Positions 1-5,771 of a DNA stretch of 9,323 bases are shown in pieces. A program made the position numbers and the translations under genes. Source of the stretch: Rhodospirillaceae bacterium UBA4468 (GTDB lineage: Bacteria; Pseudomonadota; Alphaproteobacteria; Rhodospirillales; Casp-alpha2). The DNA lies in contig DGOK01000083.1 of assembly GCA_002389385.1 (NCBI GenBank), positions 22,190-31,512 of the forward strand, in the 5' to 3' direction. Numbering within the stretch: the first letter of the stretch is position 1; the number at the start of each line of letters is the position of its first letter. The notes below the pieces were generated by a model. It searched no databases, had not been told where the DNA came from, and worked only from the letters and a program-made list of their open reading frames with translations.

Positions 1-782
1 ACTTCGGGATGACCAAAGAACCAGAACAGATGCTGCCACAAGATTGGATCGCCACCACCAGCAGGATCAAAGAAGTGAGTACCAAAGTTACGGTCAGTCA
101 AAAGCATCGTGAGCGCACCAGCTAGAACAGGTAGGGCTAAAAGTAGCAAGAATGCTGTAACAAGGATAGACCAGACAAACAACGGCATCTTATGCAATGT
201 CATGCCAGGGGCACGCATATTAAAGATCGTCACAATAAAGTTGATGGCACCCAAAATCGATGATGCACCAGCTAGGTGAAGTGACAGAATACCAAAATCA
301 ACGGCAGCACCAGGATGGTAAATACTATTGGATAATGGCGGATAAGCCGTCCAGCCAGTACCTACACCCGCGCCAACAAATGCTGAAATCAACAACATGA
401 TGAATGCAGCAACAAGCAACCAAAGGCTAATATTGTTCATGCGAGGGAAGGCCATATCTGGCGCGCCAATCATCAACGGCACGAACCAGTTACCAAATCC
501 ACCAATCAACGCCGGCATGACAACGAAGAAAACCATGATAAAGCCATGCGCCGTCAGAAGGACGTTATAGAATTGGAAATCCTCAATATATTGAATGCCG
601 GGATGCGCCAGTTCGAGACGCATATACCAAGACATACCTCCTCCAACCAAGGCAGCAAACATTGAGACATACAAGTAAACTGTCCCAATATCTTTGTGGT
701 TTGTTGAGCAGAACCAACGCGAGAAAAAACTCGGGTAATGGTCTTGATGATCGTCGCGATGAGCTTCAGCTGCATTAGACAT
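1..782 (-). CDS. ctaD: Cytochrome c oxidase subunit I, aa3 type (N-terminal 260 residues, runs off left edge)
   Basis: This is the catalytic subunit of the membrane aa3 cytochrome c oxidase, which holds heme a and the heme a3-CuB centre where O2 is reduced. Reading leftward from the ATG at 782-780, 260 codons are present. They include the family signature STNHKDIGT (26-34), the low-spin heme a ligand H79 in TAHGF, the conserved GGFGNWFVPLMIGAPDMAFPR block with the D-channel entry Asp at D109, and WFFGHPE at the edge. In that last motif H258 is the first CuB ligand and E260 the proton-gating Glu; the cross-linked Tyr should follow just outside the window. Several hydrophobic helices are visible. 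A GAGGAAAG ribosome-binding site precedes the ATG. It lies 33 nt after ctaC on the same strand, so the two are probably co-transcribed. The sequence is strongly conserved and close to mitochondrial COX1. The truncation is only the window edge. Confidence 0.97.
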   Translation of the reverse strand, partial: MSNAAEAHRDDHQDHYPSFFSRWFCSTNHKDIGTVYLYVSMFAALVGGGMSWYMRLELAHPGIQYIEDFQFYNVLLTAHGFIMVFFVVMPALIGGFGNWFVPLMIGAPDMAFPRMNNISLWLLVAAFIMLLISAFVGAGVGTGWTAYPPLSNSIYHPGAAVDFGILSLHLAGASSILGAINFIVTIFNMRAPGMTLHKMPLFVWSILVTAFLLLLALPVLAGALTMLLTDRNFGTHFFDPAGGGDPILWQHLFWFFGHPE

Positions 783-815
783 GATACGTTTCTTTCCTCA
801 AATTTTCTGAATTTT

Positions 816-1682
816 TCACCGATTATGCATAGCGTCAGCTATACGTATCTCCCCAATCAGGCGTGATTTATCTGACGCAAATTCTATCTGGGCTTTTTTA
901 ACCCATGTAGCAAAATCATCCTTTGAAACAACCTGAATAGCTATTGGCATAAATCCGTGGTTTACACCACATAACTCAGAACACATTCCATAAATTGTCT
1001 TACCAGCATATTTACCATGTATCCGTGTCCAAGTTTCATTTATACGGCCAGGCACTGAATCAAGTTTAATCGATAAGGAAGGAAGCGCCCAGTTGTGAAT
1101 TACATCCGTCGACGTAAACAAAAGCCGGATATTGGTTTCGACGGGGAGAATAACTTTATTGTCAACTGTAAGCATTCGAGGCTCACCAAACTTCAAATCG
1201 TCCTCTGAAACAGGGAGACTATCAAAAGTTAAATCATCGTAGTCTGGATATGTGTAGTTCCAATACCATTGATTTCCTGTGACTTTGAGGGTCATTTCTG
1301 CATCTGGTGTTCTATCTGCAAAGTATAGATGATTCAAGGAGGGCACCAGTAACCCAACTAAAATAAATATTGGCAAGATCGTCCATACCACTTCTAATCC
1401 CACGTGATGTGTAGTTTTTGAGGGAATACGGTTACGTTTGGCACTAAATCTAAATGCAATATATCCCATTAATCCCAATACAAAAATAAGTATCAAGGCC
1501 TCAACCACCAATAATTGTGCATTAAAAGCCACAATACGGTCCGCAGTTGGGGAAGCAGGTTCTTGAAGCCACATCTGCCACGGTTCTGCGCGCACATCGC
1601 CGTTTGGTCCTGCATTAGCAGGTTCGATTGTTATCATAGCGCCTACAATGGCCAGCAATAATATTTTTAACTTGTTTTGCAT
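816..1682 (-). CDS. ctaC: Cytochrome c oxidase subunit II (CuA subunit)
   Basis: This subunit accepts electrons from cytochrome c at the binuclear CuA centre in the periplasm and passes them to subunit I. The 288-aa product starts with a Sec signal peptide (residues 1-24, likely cleavage after ANA). Two membrane helices follow (about 54-78 and 95-116), with GLEVVWTILP at the second; its Glu E97 is the position linked to the K proton channel. The aromatic QWYWNYTYP patch (138-146) is the electron-entry region. CuA ligands are all present: H196 in VIHNWALPS, then C234, E236 (backbone), C238, H242 and M245 in CSELCGVNHGFM. There is no C-terminal cytochrome c domain. Length and order are normal for the family. 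Its codons (frequent TTA, ATA, AGA, AAT) are visibly AT-richer than those of the genes to the right. Transcription starts in the AT-rich gap at 1683-1854. Confidence 0.97.
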   Translation of the reverse strand: MQNKLKILLLAIVGAMITIEPANAGPNGDVRAEPWQMWLQEPASPTADRIVAFNAQLLVVEALILIFVLGLMGYIAFRFSAKRNRIPSKTTHHVGLEVVWTILPIFILVGLLVPSLNHLYFADRTPDAEMTLKVTGNQWYWNYTYPDYDDLTFDSLPVSEDDLKFGEPRMLTVDNKVILPVETNIRLLFTSTDVIHNWALPSLSIKLDSVPGRINETWTRIHGKYAGKTIYGMCSELCGVNHGFMPIAIQVVSKDDFATWVKKAQIEFASDKSRLIGEIRIADAMHNR

Positions 1683-1689
1683 TCGTTTT

Positions 1690-1703
1690 ACCTGACTACA
1701 GGT
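1690..1703 (-). promoter_or_regulatory. Small hairpin overlapping the ctaC ribosome-binding site
   Basis: Read on the minus strand, ACCTG-TAGT-CAGGT forms a perfect 5-bp stem with a 4-nt loop. The AGGT in its 3' arm is the best Shine-Dalgarno candidate for ctaC, 7 nt before the ATG. The stem could therefore mask the ribosome-binding site. Five base pairs can arise by chance, so this is only a candidate. Confidence 0.3.
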
Positions 1704-1715
1704 TGTTCACAATAA

Positions 1716-1730
1716 GAACTAAATTAGTTC
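1716..1730. promoter_or_regulatory. 15-bp palindrome upstream of ctaC (possible operator)
   Basis: GAACTAA-A-TTAGTTC is a perfect 7-bp inverted repeat around a single central base, 34 nt upstream of the ctaC start codon. The size, symmetry and position suit binding of a dimeric regulator near the promoter. I do not recognise the sequence as the site of a particular regulator. It has no T-run and its arms are too close to form a hairpin, so it is not a terminator. Confidence 0.35.
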
Positions 1731-1854
1731 AAACGATTTGAGGCTTTTGAGCAACATGCACAAGGTCCCAATTTATTGTTTTAATGCCGCAATCACGAAG
1801 GAGCAAGAAACCAATAAAAAATATTTTTTAAAATTTTCTGCAACATTAATAGAT

Positions 1855-1871
1855 GGGGCTATCCTAGTTAA
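1855..1871 (+). repeat. Left terminal inverted repeat of the IS remnant
   Basis: The outer GGGGCT and the internal CTAG match the right end exactly. The three bases between them and one further position differ. This marks the left boundary of the element. Confidence 0.7.
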
Positions 1872-1892
1872 TACGCAAAAGGTTTTATCGTG

Positions 1893-2547
1893 GTGAGTAT
1901 TAGAAAGAGCCGTTTAAGTATTAATTAACAAGATCGTTTACTTGAACATTTGTTGGTGGCACGACAGCTTGTTGTACCGCTTCATTTTTCAGTGTGAATT
2001 TCAAAACAAGTGTATTTTATTTTCACAAATTACGCGAAATTATTGCCTATCATCTTGAGTTGGAGATTGACACGGTCTTCAGTGGTGAAATTGAATTTGA
2101 TGAAAGTTACTTTGGCGGCAAACGCAAAGGCCAGCGTATTCGTGGTGCCGCCGTTAAAGTCTAAGTCCCTGGGCTTCTGAAGCGTGGAGGCAAGGTCTAT
2201 ATGAAGATCATTCCTGATACTTCCTCAGTAACCTTGTTGCCCATTATTGAGCGTAAAGTCGTTCATGACAGCATCGTCTATTCTGACTTCTGGCTAGGAT
2301 ATAATGTTCTGGACGTATCTGACTTCAAGCACTTTCGTATCAACCCTTCCAAACTGTTTGCAGACAAGGCAAACCACATCAACGTCATTGAGATTTTCTG
2401 GAACCAGGCCAAGCGTCATATGCGTAAAATTAACGGTGTTCCCAGGGTGCATTTCAGGATATTTTGAAAGAATGTGAGTGGCTATTCAACAATAGTGACC
2501 CGTCAGCTCAATTAAAGAACTTAAAACAATGGGTTAAAGGTAATTAG
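1893..2547 (+). pseudogene. Broken IS1595-family (IS1016-like) transposase
   Basis: Reading through the lesions gives about 218 residues, the normal length for IS1016-type transposases. It begins at GTG 1893 with SIRKSRLSIN and runs through QDRLLEHF, FYFHKLREIIAYHLE, EFDESYFGGKRKG, GLLKRGGKVY, SIVYSDFW, NHINVIEIFWNQAKRH and KECEWLFNN. The DDE catalytic acids survive (Asp in FDESYF, Asp in VYSDFW, Glu in INVIEIFW). Four lesions are seen: TAA at 1926-1928 where a Lys is expected, a 1-nt loss in a T run near 1950, TAA at 2162-2164 just before GLLKRGGK, and a 1-T loss near 2462-2465. The longest intact piece (2201-2467) is only part of the catalytic domain and is not a gene of its own. The lesions are simple point changes and small deletions, as in slow decay. 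Confidence 0.88.
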
Positions 2548-2552
2548 ACTAG

Positions 2553-2569
2553 TTATCTAGTGCAGCCCC
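2553..2569 (-). repeat. Right terminal inverted repeat of the IS remnant
   Basis: Ending in CTAGTGCAGCCCC on the plus strand, this is the inverted partner of the left end. It begins 5 nt after the transposase stop codon, as expected for a compact IS. Confidence 0.7.
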
Positions 2570-2574
2570 AAAAC

Positions 2575-2601
2575 AAGATAATAAAATCAAGTTATTATCT
2601 T
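2575..2601. repeat. Perfect 10-bp inverted repeat beside the IS
   Basis: AAGATAATAA and TTATTATCTT flank a 7-nt spacer. The stem has only two G:C-type pairs and is followed by a short T-rich stretch, not a clean T run, so it would be a poor terminator. It starts 5 nt outside the right IS end. It may be an operator for the operon starting at 2720, a remnant of the interrupted intergenic region, or chance in AT-rich DNA. Confidence 0.45.
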
Positions 2602-2633
2602 TATTCTGTCAATATCAAAAAAGCTCGTGCAAT

Positions 2634-2662
2634 TTGACTTTTAATGCCCAAATCCGTAAGTG
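2634..2662 (+). promoter_or_regulatory. Weak candidate sigma70-type promoter for the CoxF-like/DUF420 operon
   Basis: TTGACT matches the -35 consensus in five of six bases, and the 17-nt spacing is ideal. The -10 (TAAGTG) is poor. It is the best candidate I found before the 2720 start, about 58 nt upstream of it. Confidence 0.22.
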
Positions 2663-2719
2663 CTCAGGAAATTGAAGTATATTTTAACGTTGTAATCTAA
2701 AATTATTTGAGAGGCTAAG

Positions 2720-2875
2720 ATGGAAAATATTAAGCCAGCAGAGACTAATGCAGCTAACAGAGCACACTCAAGTAAGCGCCGAAGAAACATTATACTTGGC
2801 GTGATTCTCGCATGTGCCTCGTTATTTATGTATATTAGCATATTTATACGTTTATCAGAAAACCCGCTGCAGTAG
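2720..2875 (+). CDS. 51-aa single-helix membrane protein, CoxF-like
   Basis: A short gene with a good ribosome-binding site (GAGAGG, 5 nt before the ATG). The product has a hydrophilic N-terminus, a strongly basic SSKRRRN at 17-23, one membrane helix (about 24-43), then IRLSENPLQ. The basic stretch followed by one helix and a short polar tail is the pattern of the small CoxF proteins that, as I recall, sit between ctaB and ctaG in alphaproteobacterial oxidase loci. By the positive-inside rule the N-terminus should be cytoplasmic. It lies 38 nt ahead of the DUF420 gene on the same strand, so the two are probably one operon. A role in oxidase assembly is inferred from this context; the similarity is by eye, and the length is too short for strong homology. 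The antisense frame over the same DNA has no recognisable product. Confidence 0.65.
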   Translation: MENIKPAETNAANRAHSSKRRRNIILGVILACASLFMYISIFIRLSENPLQ

Positions 2876-2913
2876 TTATTAGTATTTTTTCCACCTTTTA
2901 AAAAGGCCTGTAC

Positions 2914-3342
2914 ATGGACGTCCAATCACTCGTTCACTTTAACGCTTTGTTCAACGCGATCTCTGTTGTGTTCCTCTCTCTCGGGTTTTATTTCATTAAA
3001 TCTGGCGATTGGCGCAAGCATCGGGCCATGATGATTTCGGCGCTTGTCGCGTCGGGATTCTTTTTGATCTCTTATGTTATCTACAAACTGAACTCTGGCT
3101 TTGCACAGTTTGGCGGCGAGGGCGTGATCAGAACCGTCTATTTCACTATTCTTGTCGTCCATGTCATTGGTGCAATTGTAATCGTCCCACTGGTGCCGAT
3201 CACTGTGCTTCGTGCATGGCGTGAAAAATTCGACAGGCATAAGAAAATCGCTCGTATTACATGGCCACTCTGGATGTATGTCGGCATTTCTGGCGTTGTT
3301 GTCTACGTCATGGCTGTGTATTTATATCCCTATCAAGGCTAG
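2914..3342 (+). CDS. DUF420 / CtaM-like four-helix membrane protein
   Basis: The 142-aa product has four membrane helices (about 8-28, 37-57, 74-97, 115-138). Each region carries one His in a conserved-looking setting: H8 in LVHFNALFN, H36 in WRKHRAMM, H83 in VVHVIGAI, and H109 in DRHKKIARITWPLW. This is the pattern of the DUF420 family. A Staphylococcus aureus member, CtaM, is needed for activity of its aa3-type oxidase. The four His suggest heme or copper binding, but that is inference. An AAAAAGG ribosome-binding site lies 7 nt before the ATG. The oxidase-like gene starts 5 nt after its stop, so the two are almost certainly co-expressed. The frames overlapping it on either strand are shadows. 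Family assignment is firm; the exact function here is not. Confidence 0.85.
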   Translation: MDVQSLVHFNALFNAISVVFLSLGFYFIKSGDWRKHRAMMISALVASGFFLISYVIYKLNSGFAQFGGEGVIRTVYFTILVVHVIGAIVIVPLVPITVLRAWREKFDRHKKIARITWPLWMYVGISGVVVYVMAVYLYPYQG

Positions 3343-3347
3343 CCAGC

Positions 3348-4751
3348 ATGTTTGAACCCGCACAAAAACAACGATGGGATCCGATTGAAGGATTTCGCCC
3401 ATCTTTGAGCAGCGGCGTTGCCCAGCGTGAGCTTAGAAATTGGAGTCTCATTGCCCTCGGCGCATTGGCAATTGCAGGCGTATTCGCGCTGTTACTTGCA
3501 ATTTCCAGGATTCCAGGTGCTGACAAATTATTCCCATGGCCTGTCGCCTTTTATGAAAAAAGCCTGATTATCCATGTCGTATTTTCTTTTGTGGTCTGGT
3601 TTTTAGCCGCCGCAATCACTTTAATGCAAATCGCCACCTATCGATTATCCGAAGGTAAGCCGTCGCTTCCATCAATGGGTCGAACAGCGTTAGCGCTGAT
3701 GGCGATATCATTTTTGGGCCTCGCAATCCCCGCATTTATGGATCGCGGCCTCCCGTCGATTAACAACTATATTCCTGCGATCACTGATCCTATCTATTAC
3801 AACAGCTTATTGCTTATCGCCTTCGCAAGCATATTGATGGCAACACGTGCCATTACCAACATGCTCAATCGCACCGGGCCTTTAGAACCCATAGGCGCAT
3901 CAGGCCTCGCCAGTGCTGTGGTGGTATTTGTTGCCATTGCTGCGTTTGCAGTGTCTTGGAATCGCCTTGGCGGCATGCCTGTCTCTGCCGCGGAGAATGA
4001 AGATCTGTTTTGGGCTGGAGGGCATATCCTGCAGTTCCTGAATACATCCGTTATGATCGGCGCCTGGGTATTATTGGGTGGTCGCGCATTTGGAAAACCA
4101 ATGATTGCGCCAAAGACGGTCATGATTGCACTTGGCGTGAACACACTGCTCGCCGTCGGCGGCTTTGCATTGCTGTTTATCGAAGTGTCCTTCTCTGCAG
4201 AAGAGCGTGTCCTCTTTACCCACTATCAATACGCATTGGCACCCGCGCCCATTTTCATTGGCCTTTTAGCGGCAATTGTCTTGCTTAGAACACCTGTCAA
4301 TGATGGTGAACCTGCACGCGCCGCCCGTGTCGCACTCGCGCTATCGCTTGCATTGTTCTTTTCAGGCGGTTTTCTGGGTATCTTTGTCGATGGAACGGAC
4401 ACTCGGACCCCAGCGCATTATCACGGCGTGATCGGCGCTGTGAACCTCGCCGTCATGAGTTTCATGGTGTTGTTTGTGTTGCCGATTCTAGAGCGCGGCC
4501 TCGTCAAATGGAAAGCCATCCGCATCGCTTTCTGGTTATATGGACTTGGACAGCTTTTGCATAGTTTGGGACTGTTTGTCGCAGGTGGCTATGGTGCGCC
4601 AAGAAAAGTTGCGGGCACGGCACCAAATTTTGATGAGATTATAAACTGGACGGGTCATCTTGGCATTGGTGTCGGCGGCGTAATTGCTGTCATCGGCGGC
4701 ATTATGTTTATCTGGATTACCGGGCGCAGACTAATTCAACGTACACATTAA
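3348..4751 (+). CDS. Heme-copper-oxidase-like subunit I lacking the full CuB site
   Basis: The 467-aa product shows 12 hydrophobic helices, as in subunit I of heme-copper oxidases and NO reductases. Apparent matches: H76 in helix II (low-spin heme); H226 in helix VI, FWAGGHILQF, resembling the cbb3 motif WWYGH; and H357-Y-H359 at the start of helix X (high-spin and low-spin heme ligands). Helix VIII (YALAPAPIF) resembles the SALEPxPFF region of NorB. The His-His pair expected at the end of helix VII is absent (the segment reads FIEVSF, 278-283), and neither the helix VI Tyr nor Glu of other classes is present (F230 there). Further His are H292, H405 and H437. I chose ATG 3348 because the family-like sequence begins there, an AAGG site precedes it, and it follows the DUF420 stop by 5 nt. 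The in-frame start at 3261 would overlap DUF420 by 82 nt with an unrelated Cys-rich extension. No subunit II or cytochrome c partner adjoins it. Function unknown. Confidence 0.85.
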   Translation: MFEPAQKQRWDPIEGFRPSLSSGVAQRELRNWSLIALGALAIAGVFALLLAISRIPGADKLFPWPVAFYEKSLIIHVVFSFVVWFLAAAITLMQIATYRLSEGKPSLPSMGRTALALMAISFLGLAIPAFMDRGLPSINNYIPAITDPIYYNSLLLIAFASILMATRAITNMLNRTGPLEPIGASGLASAVVVFVAIAAFAVSWNRLGGMPVSAAENEDLFWAGGHILQFLNTSVMIGAWVLLGGRAFGKPMIAPKTVMIALGVNTLLAVGGFALLFIEVSFSAEERVLFTHYQYALAPAPIFIGLLAAIVLLRTPVNDGEPARAARVALALSLALFFSGGFLGIFVDGTDTRTPAHYHGVIGAVNLAVMSFMVLFVLPILERGLVKWKAIRIAFWLYGLGQLLHSLGLFVAGGYGAPRKVAGTAPNFDEIINWTGHLGIGVGGVIAVIGGIMFIWITGRRLIQRTH

Positions 4752-4826
4752 TTTTGAATCGAATAGCTGGAAGTTTGGGATGTAATCAACTATAAACCCT
4801 CTCTTGCTGATAAAGGCTATTAATTA

Positions 4827-5768
4827 ATGATTGACAGCGTACGCAAAGACGCAGCGCCACAAGGTGCCGGGACATTGGATAGCAAGGCTGAAGAGCCTCG
4901 ATTCCGTGTGAATGATTTTGCTGTCCTGTTGAAGCCAAAGATCATGTCGCTTGTGGTCTTTACGGGACTCGTCGGTATTTTAATGGCGCCTGGCGGTGCT
5001 GATGCGACAACCGGCTTAATCGCCTTATTGTGTATTGCCATTGGTGCTGGTGCAGCGGGTGCCATTAATATGTGGTACGATCGCGATATCGACTTGATTA
5101 TGCAGCGGACTCAGGATCGACCTATTCCTGCTGGTCGCATGAACCCCAAGATCGCATTGGCATACGGTGTATTTCTAGCGATCGGCTCAGTTATCATGAT
5201 GGAAACTCACGTCGGCACTATGGCCGCCGGACTTCTAGCAATGACGATATTCTATTATGTTATTATTTATACAGCATGGCTGAAACGCCGCACTCCGCAG
5301 AATATCGTTATTGGTGGTGCTGCAGGCGCATTTCCACCACTTGTAGGTTGGGTTGCGGTCACGGGGACAATTGATCCCGGCGCGATTGCCTTGTTCATGA
5401 TTATCTTCCTTTGGACGCCGCCACATTCATGGGCTCTCGCCCTATACCGAACAGGTGACTATGCCGCCGCTGGTGTCCCGATGATGCCCGTGGTCGCTGG
5501 CGAACGTGAGACAAAGCGACAAATGCTCATCTACACAGTTTTGATGATCGCATCGACATTGGCACCAACGTTCCTTGGCGTATCAGGTGCCCTGTATTTG
5601 GCGACAGCTGTCGTTCTTGGCGCTATTTTCTGGGTTCGAACATGGCGCTTGTGGAAAGTTGAAGGCATTGAGCATGCAAAACCTTTGTTTGTGTTCTCAA
5701 TCTTCTATTTATTCATGATTTTCTTAGCGATGCTGGCAGATCGATTGCTGTTTATTCCGGTTTTCTAA
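4827..5768 (+). CDS. ctaB: Heme O synthase (protoheme IX farnesyltransferase)
   Basis: This UbiA-type membrane prenyltransferase adds a farnesyl group to heme B to give heme O, the precursor of heme A for the aa3 oxidase encoded at the left of the window. The 313-aa product has about nine helices. The first Asp-rich motif is N81, D85, D89 in NMWYDRDIDLIMQRTQDRP, and the second region is around D211 in YRTGDYAAAGVPMMPV. WTPPHSWALALYR (196-208) and the KPKIMSLVVFTGLVG start (37-50) are typical family blocks. Length is normal. The ATG has a weak AAAGG site 10 nt upstream. A 75-nt gap separates it from the oxidase-like gene, with no terminator seen, so read-through from 2720 is likely. I see no heme A synthase (ctaA) in the window. 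Confidence 0.96.
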   Translation: MIDSVRKDAAPQGAGTLDSKAEEPRFRVNDFAVLLKPKIMSLVVFTGLVGILMAPGGADATTGLIALLCIAIGAGAAGAINMWYDRDIDLIMQRTQDRPIPAGRMNPKIALAYGVFLAIGSVIMMETHVGTMAAGLLAMTIFYYVIIYTAWLKRRTPQNIVIGGAAGAFPPLVGWVAVTGTIDPGAIALFMIIFLWTPPHSWALALYRTGDYAAAGVPMMPVVAGERETKRQMLIYTVLMIASTLAPTFLGVSGALYLATAVVLGAIFWVRTWRLWKVEGIEHAKPLFVFSIFYLFMIFLAMLADRLLFIPVF

Positions 5769-5771
5769 GCC

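Larger units (their letters stand above)
1683..1854. other. AT-rich ctaC upstream region
   Basis: This 172-nt stretch lies between the ctaC start and the left end of the IS remnant, and no open frame in it looks coding. It must hold the ctaC promoter on the minus strand unless transcription enters from the IS, but I could not find a convincing -35/-10 pair. It contains a perfect odd palindrome at 1716-1730, a small hairpin over the ctaC ribosome-binding site at 1690-1703, and A/T tracts with two palindromes (1816-1829 and 1830-1837) that would favour bent DNA. Confidence 0.6.
1855..2569 (+). mobile_element. Degenerate insertion sequence, IS1595 family (IS1016-like)
   Basis: A 715-bp element is bounded by imperfect terminal inverted repeats. 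The left end begins GGGGCTATCCTAGTTAA and the right end, read inward on the other strand, begins GGGGCTGCACTAGATAA; 13 of these 17 positions match. Inside is one plus-strand transposase remnant of the ISXO2-like DDE type, and size and organisation fit the IS1016 group. No 8-bp target duplication is visible (taatagat on the left, aaaacaag on the right), so it has eroded or a rearrangement has joined different flanks. With four lesions in its transposase the element cannot move by itself. It lies between the divergently transcribed ctaC and the CoxF-like gene. Confidence 0.85.
2570..2719. other. AT-rich leader before the CoxF-like gene
   Basis: This 150-nt gap must contain the promoter of the plus-strand assembly-gene block unless transcription comes from the IS. 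It holds the inverted repeat at 2575-2601 and a weak promoter candidate (TTGACT at 2634-2639, 17 nt, TAAGTG at 2657-2662) with a good -35 but a poor -10. No coding frame is seen in it. Confidence 0.45.

Noticed and set aside
2201..2467. An 88-aa open frame that could be annotated as a separate gene
   Set aside because: It is an internal piece of the broken IS1595-family transposase; similarity continues upstream of its ATG and downstream of its stop.
1847..2577. 8-bp target duplication around the IS
   Set aside because: The flanks taatagat and aaaacaag do not match beyond chance.
2894..2906. CCTTTT-A-AAAAGG symmetry ahead of the DUF420 gene
   Set aside because: The arms are one base apart, so a real hairpin would have at most four pairs; the purine-rich half is simply the ribosome-binding site.
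2641..2925. A 94-aa minus-strand frame
   Set aside because: It is antisense to the CoxF-like gene, has no recognisable motif and no good ribosome-binding site, and ends inside the leader.
3261..3347. In-frame 29-residue N-terminal extension of the oxidase-like protein
   Set aside because: It overlaps the DUF420 coding region in another frame, is Cys-rich and unlike a membrane protein start, and the ATG at 3348 has better spacing and context.
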